From assembly GCA_017940005.1 (NCBI GenBank), contig JAGAZO010000017.1:186001-250000 (forward strand): a DNA stretch of 64,000 bases, written 5' to 3'. Under the pieces are notes generated by a model. That model saw only the letters and a program-made list of their open reading frames with translations. It was not told the origin of the DNA and ran no database searches. Shown piece by piece: positions 60,931 through 64,000 of the stretch (the stretch's first letter is position 1; each line of letters opens with the position of its first letter). The stretch is from Treponema sp. GTDB lineage: Bacteria; Spirochaetota; Spirochaetia; Treponematales; Treponemataceae. The position numbers and the translations under genes were made by a program.

Positions 60931-63288
60931 CTATTCCTGTTTTTGCGTCTGTATAAAATCACCTAATGTATATGAGCCATTTTCTTCAGATTTAGACATA
61001 TATTGAGAAAGAGCAGCGCGCTCTTGCGCCTTTTTAAATTCTCGCGCAGAGAAGGCAACTTTTTCTTTTTCAACGCTCACATCGACAACATATACATTGA
61101 TTTTATCGCCAACTTTGTAATTCTTTATAGCCTCTTCAAACGGCATACTGCGGTCGTCGCTCAAATTCGCTTTATTTACAAGGCCTTCAATTCCGTTCGG
61201 CGCCTTGACAAACACGCCGAAATCTGTAATTGAGGTGATTTCACCTTCAAGCGTCGTACCAGGACTGTAATCTTTCGCAAACTGTTTCCACGGATTGTCC
61301 GAAAGCTGTTTAATTCCAAGCTTTATACGATGATTTTCTGCATCGGACTCAATAACAACCGCTTCAACTTCTTGGTCAACTTTAAGCTCACTGCCAGGAT
61401 GCTTGACTTTTCTTGTCCATGAAATGTCGTCGCCATGTAGAAAACCGTCAATACCTTCCTCAATTTCAATAAATGCGCCGACATTTGTTATCTTTACAAT
61501 TTTTCCTTTTACATGCGTTCCGACAGGATATTTTTCACCGATTGTGTCCCATGGATTTGCCATAACCTGTTTAATTCCAAGCGACACACGACCTGCCTGA
61601 ATGTCATATCCCAAAACCATGCATGAAACTTCATCGCCAACTTTTACCATGTCTGAAGGCTTGTTAATTTTCTTTGTCCATGAAAATTCACTAATATGCA
61701 CAAGTCCTTCAATGCCCTCTTCAAGCTCAATAAATGCACCAAAATCAGTGAGCTTTGTAACTTTGCCCGTTACCACATCGTTCACGTGATATTTTTCCTC
61801 AAAGTGCATCCATGGATCTTCTTGAAAATGCTTGAGCGAAAGGTTGATTCGTTTTTCTTCGTGGTCGAGACGAATAACTTTGAGCTCAATTTCTTGACCT
61901 TTTTTTACAAAATCTTTCGGCCGTGCAACATGCCCCCAGCTCATATCGTTGATATGAAGCAGGCCATCAAAACCGCCTAAATCGATAAACGCACCAAAAC
62001 TCGTAAAACTTTTTACTACGCCCTTTACCGTGTCACCAATTTGCGCTTTTGCAAAAAACTCTTCACGCACTTTATCGATTTGCTCTTCAAGATATTTTCT
62101 GCGGTTTACCACAACATTTGCTTTATTGTCTGAATAGAGGCGCTCTATATAAAACTTTCCCGACACTCCGACAAGTGATTCCAGTTTTTCAACTTTCTGA
62201 CTGTCGGACTGACTTACCGGCAAAAACGCATGAATACCGCCGCCTAGATCAACCTCGTAACCACCCTTTACTGATTTAGAAATTGTTCCATCGACAGGCA
62301 TTTTTTCTTTAAACGCCTGGCTCACTTCTTTCCATAAGCGCTTTTCGTCCGCTTGCTTTTTAGAAATCGCAGGACCGTTGCGCCCATACTGATTAATGAG
62401 CTTTACTGTAACGGTATCTCCTACTTTCGGTTCAGTTGAGCCGAACTCCGCTCTCGGGATACTTCCCTCTGATTTGCAGTTCACATCAACGAAAACAGTG
62501 TCATCAGTGACCGCGACAATTTTTCCGTCAACGAGCTGACCGTCTTCCAGTACTTTCATACTGCTCAGAGATTCTTCTAATAATTGTGTCTGGGACTTTT
62601 CCTCGGAGTCTTGGAATAGTTCCTTCTCCACTTCCTTTCTTTCCATTTCTGACCCTTTGCTATAGATTTTGCCTATTATTATCGCACAAACTTGCTCTAT
62701 CGTCAAGGTAGATGTATCAATATACACGGCATCTGGCGCAATCTTCAAAGCCCCCTCTCTTTTTGTTTTGTCGATTTCATCTCGCGCTTTAATAGCCGAT
62801 TTTATCTCTTCAAGCGACAGCGCGCTCACCCCTTGTTTAAAACGGCGCTCTGCTTGTACATCAAGGGAGGCATCGAGATAAAATTTATAGTCCGCATGAG
62901 GAAATACGACAGTGGTCATATCGCGCCCTTCGCACACAATGCTCAACGATTTTGTCAATTCACGAAGGCGTGCATTCACAATATGACGCACTTCGGGAAT
63001 AGCAGAAACCTGCGCCGCGTGTGCGCTTACGCTATCCTCATGCAGGCGGCTTTCCACATCAACACCGTTGAGAATGAGATGCCCGTTTTTATAGTCGAGC
63101 TTTTGCACACGGCAAAAATTGACAACGGCGCTTTCATTTTTCAAATCGATTTTATTTTCAAGAAGCGCGAGCGTAAGCGCGCGGTAAAAGCTTCCGCTAT
63201 TCAAAAATGTGATATTCAGTCGCTGCGCAATCAGAGCAGCAACAGTGCTTTTGCCCGTTCCCGCAGGTCCGTCTATTGCAATAACCAT
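60931..63288 (-). CDS. cmk-rpsA: Cytidylate kinase fused to ribosomal protein S1
   Basis: A 785-residue fusion known from treponemes. Residues 1-213 are CMP kinase: P-loop IDGPAGTGKST, CEGRDMTTVVFPHADYKFYLDA, DKTKREGALKIAPDAV. From about 250 on are six S1 RNA-binding repeats (for instance GDTVKGVVKSFTSFGAFIDL, VTGKVTKLTDFGAFIELEEG, KGKIVKITNVGAFIEIEEG). GGAGGTCGC precedes the ATG. An internal ATG at 62646 has AAAGGG 6 nt upstream and opens the S1 part, so separate S1 translation is possible. Confidence 0.95.
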   Translation of the reverse strand: MVIAIDGPAGTGKSTVAALIAQRLNITFLNSGSFYRALTLALLENKIDLKNESAVVNFCRVQKLDYKNGHLILNGVDVESRLHEDSVSAHAAQVSAIPEVRHIVNARLRELTKSLSIVCEGRDMTTVVFPHADYKFYLDASLDVQAERRFKQGVSALSLEEIKSAIKARDEIDKTKREGALKIAPDAVYIDTSTLTIEQVCAIIIGKIYSKGSEMERKEVEKELFQDSEEKSQTQLLEESLSSMKVLEDGQLVDGKIVAVTDDTVFVDVNCKSEGSIPRAEFGSTEPKVGDTVTVKLINQYGRNGPAISKKQADEKRLWKEVSQAFKEKMPVDGTISKSVKGGYEVDLGGGIHAFLPVSQSDSQKVEKLESLVGVSGKFYIERLYSDNKANVVVNRRKYLEEQIDKVREEFFAKAQIGDTVKGVVKSFTSFGAFIDLGGFDGLLHINDMSWGHVARPKDFVKKGQEIELKVIRLDHEEKRINLSLKHFQEDPWMHFEEKYHVNDVVTGKVTKLTDFGAFIELEEGIEGLVHISEFSWTKKINKPSDMVKVGDEVSCMVLGYDIQAGRVSLGIKQVMANPWDTIGEKYPVGTHVKGKIVKITNVGAFIEIEEGIDGFLHGDDISWTRKVKHPGSELKVDQEVEAVVIESDAENHRIKLGIKQLSDNPWKQFAKDYSPGTTLEGEITSITDFGVFVKAPNGIEGLVNKANLSDDRSMPFEEAIKNYKVGDKINVYVVDVSVEKEKVAFSAREFKKAQERAALSQYMSKSEENGSYTLGDFIQTQKQE

Positions 63289-63303
63289 GCGACCTCCAAA
63301 TTA

Positions 63304-64000
63304 TTAAAACTGTTCTATTGGCGAACTCTTGCACAAAGCAAGCAATCCACGTATTTCCTGTTGTGTCAAAGCTCTAAACGCACCTTCTTTCAATTCGTCA
63401 GCAACAATATTGCCAATGCGCACGCGTTTGAGATATTTTATGCCAACTTCATAACAAGCAAATACATTGCGTATCTCACGATTTTTACCCTCGATTAAAA
63501 CAATGCGCATTGCATGTGAGTTGATTTCCTGTGCGCTTACACAACGATAAAACGTGTTTCCTATTCTGATGCCTTTTTCAAAATCGCGTGCAAGCGTTCG
63601 CGGCAAGCTGGTGCTCGTTCGCACCACGTATTCTTTTTCAAGCTCTGCCGAAGGATGCGAGAGCGTTGCAGCAAACTCGCCGTCATTTGTAAAAATTATC
63701 AATCCAGTGCTGAACATGTCGAGCCGCCCCACATTGTAGAGCCGCTCCGCATATACGGACTTTAACAAATCAGCTGCTACTGGTCTGCCCTTTTCATCTG
63801 CAAGCGAGCACACATAGCCCGCGGGCTTGTTGAGCAGCACATAGCGTTTTTCAGTTTCAAGCGCAATCTCATCTCCGTCAACGCGCACAACATCACCAGG
63901 AGAAACTTTTGTACCGAGCTGCGTCACCACGCTGCCGTTCACTGAAACGCGTCCCGCAGCGATGTACGCTTCTGAAGCGCGGCGGCTCGCAACACCACAA
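63304..64000 (-). CDS. Pseudouridine synthase RsuA/RluB type (5' end beyond window)
   Basis: The frame stays open to the window edge. Reading upstream of the GTG at 63942 gives ASRRASEAYIAAGRVSVNG, the S4 RNA-binding domain, so the gene begins outside. The catalytic domain has YVLLNKPAGYVCS, the catalytic-Asp motif VGRLDMFSTGLIIFTNDGE, LEKEYVV and EGKNREIRNVFACYEV. It isomerises uridine in rRNA; 16S or 23S target not decidable. It ends 15 bp before cmk-rpsA. Confidence 0.88.
   Translation of the reverse strand, partial: CGVASRRASEAYIAAGRVSVNGSVVTQLGTKVSPGDVVRVDGDEIALETEKRYVLLNKPAGYVCSLADEKGRPVAADLLKSVYAERLYNVGRLDMFSTGLIIFTNDGEFAATLSHPSAELEKEYVVRTSTSLPRTLARDFEKGIRIGNTFYRCVSAQEINSHAMRIVLIEGKNREIRNVFACYEVGIKYLKRVRIGNIVADELKEGAFRALTQQEIRGLLALCKSSPIEQF

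Noticed and set aside
1-64000. CRISPR array, insertion sequences, att sites
   Set aside because: I found no regularly spaced direct repeats, transposase motifs or tRNA-flanking duplications. The only tRNA gene is far from the accessory island.

Overview
The window looks like a chromosome segment from a spirochaete of the genus Treponema (probably an oral or gut treponeme; I cannot name the species). The evidence is a cytidylate kinase fused to ribosomal protein S1, lptC-lptA-lptB following pyrG, many lipoproteins with spirochaete-type lipoboxes, TPR proteins, small outer-membrane barrels and a GTP-type PEP carboxykinase. No insertion sequence, CRISPR array or rRNA is visible. There is one tRNA gene.

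Bases 1 to about 12,750 form an accessory island, mostly AT-rich and almost entirely on the minus strand. In the direction of transcription it starts with a NusG paralogue and a structured leader. Next comes a nonulosonic-acid-type sugar operon: pseB-like dehydratase, SpsF-like cytidylyltransferase, DegT aminotransferase, NeuB-like synthase, DUF218 protein, hexapeptide acyltransferase, an unknown protein and a family 2 glycosyltransferase. The acyltransferase and glycosyltransferase reading frames each break at a long poly-G tract (G10 and G9), as expected of phase-variable glycan genes. Beyond them lies a two-gene unit with its own strong promoter, a dGTPase and a PAP/CCA-type nucleotidyltransferase. 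A decayed pseI and a CD-NTase (SMODS)-like gene follow at the window edge. The dGTPase/nucleotidyltransferase pair is my best candidate for an undescribed, possibly anti-phage, system.

From 13 kb to the end the content is core chromosome with higher GC: argD; gatB; small membrane proteins; rny; pyrG-lptC-lptA-lptB; pckG; putP; an alkylation-repair pair (AdaA-AlkA fusion, ogt); a marR-acetyltransferase operon with a perfect palindromic operator; a large outer-membrane protein; argB; argJ; an outer-membrane barrel; a YihY-cNMP fusion; a PilZ protein; asnS; yajC-secD-secF; a frameshifted capA; envelope and TPR lipoproteins; MltD; OmpA; a LUD protein; an EFR1 ferredoxin; fructosamine kinase; MATE; tRNA-Arg(TCT); a sigma-54 activator; cmk-rpsA; and a pseudouridine synthase that runs off the window.

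Three cross-cutting observations stand out. Several genes without a Shine-Dalgarno sequence carry a -10-like hexamer 5 to 7 nt before the start codon, which suggests leaderless mRNAs. The CTP synthase has lost its glutaminase catalytic cysteine. The lptB gene appears to start at an ATA codon placed behind a good Shine-Dalgarno sequence.
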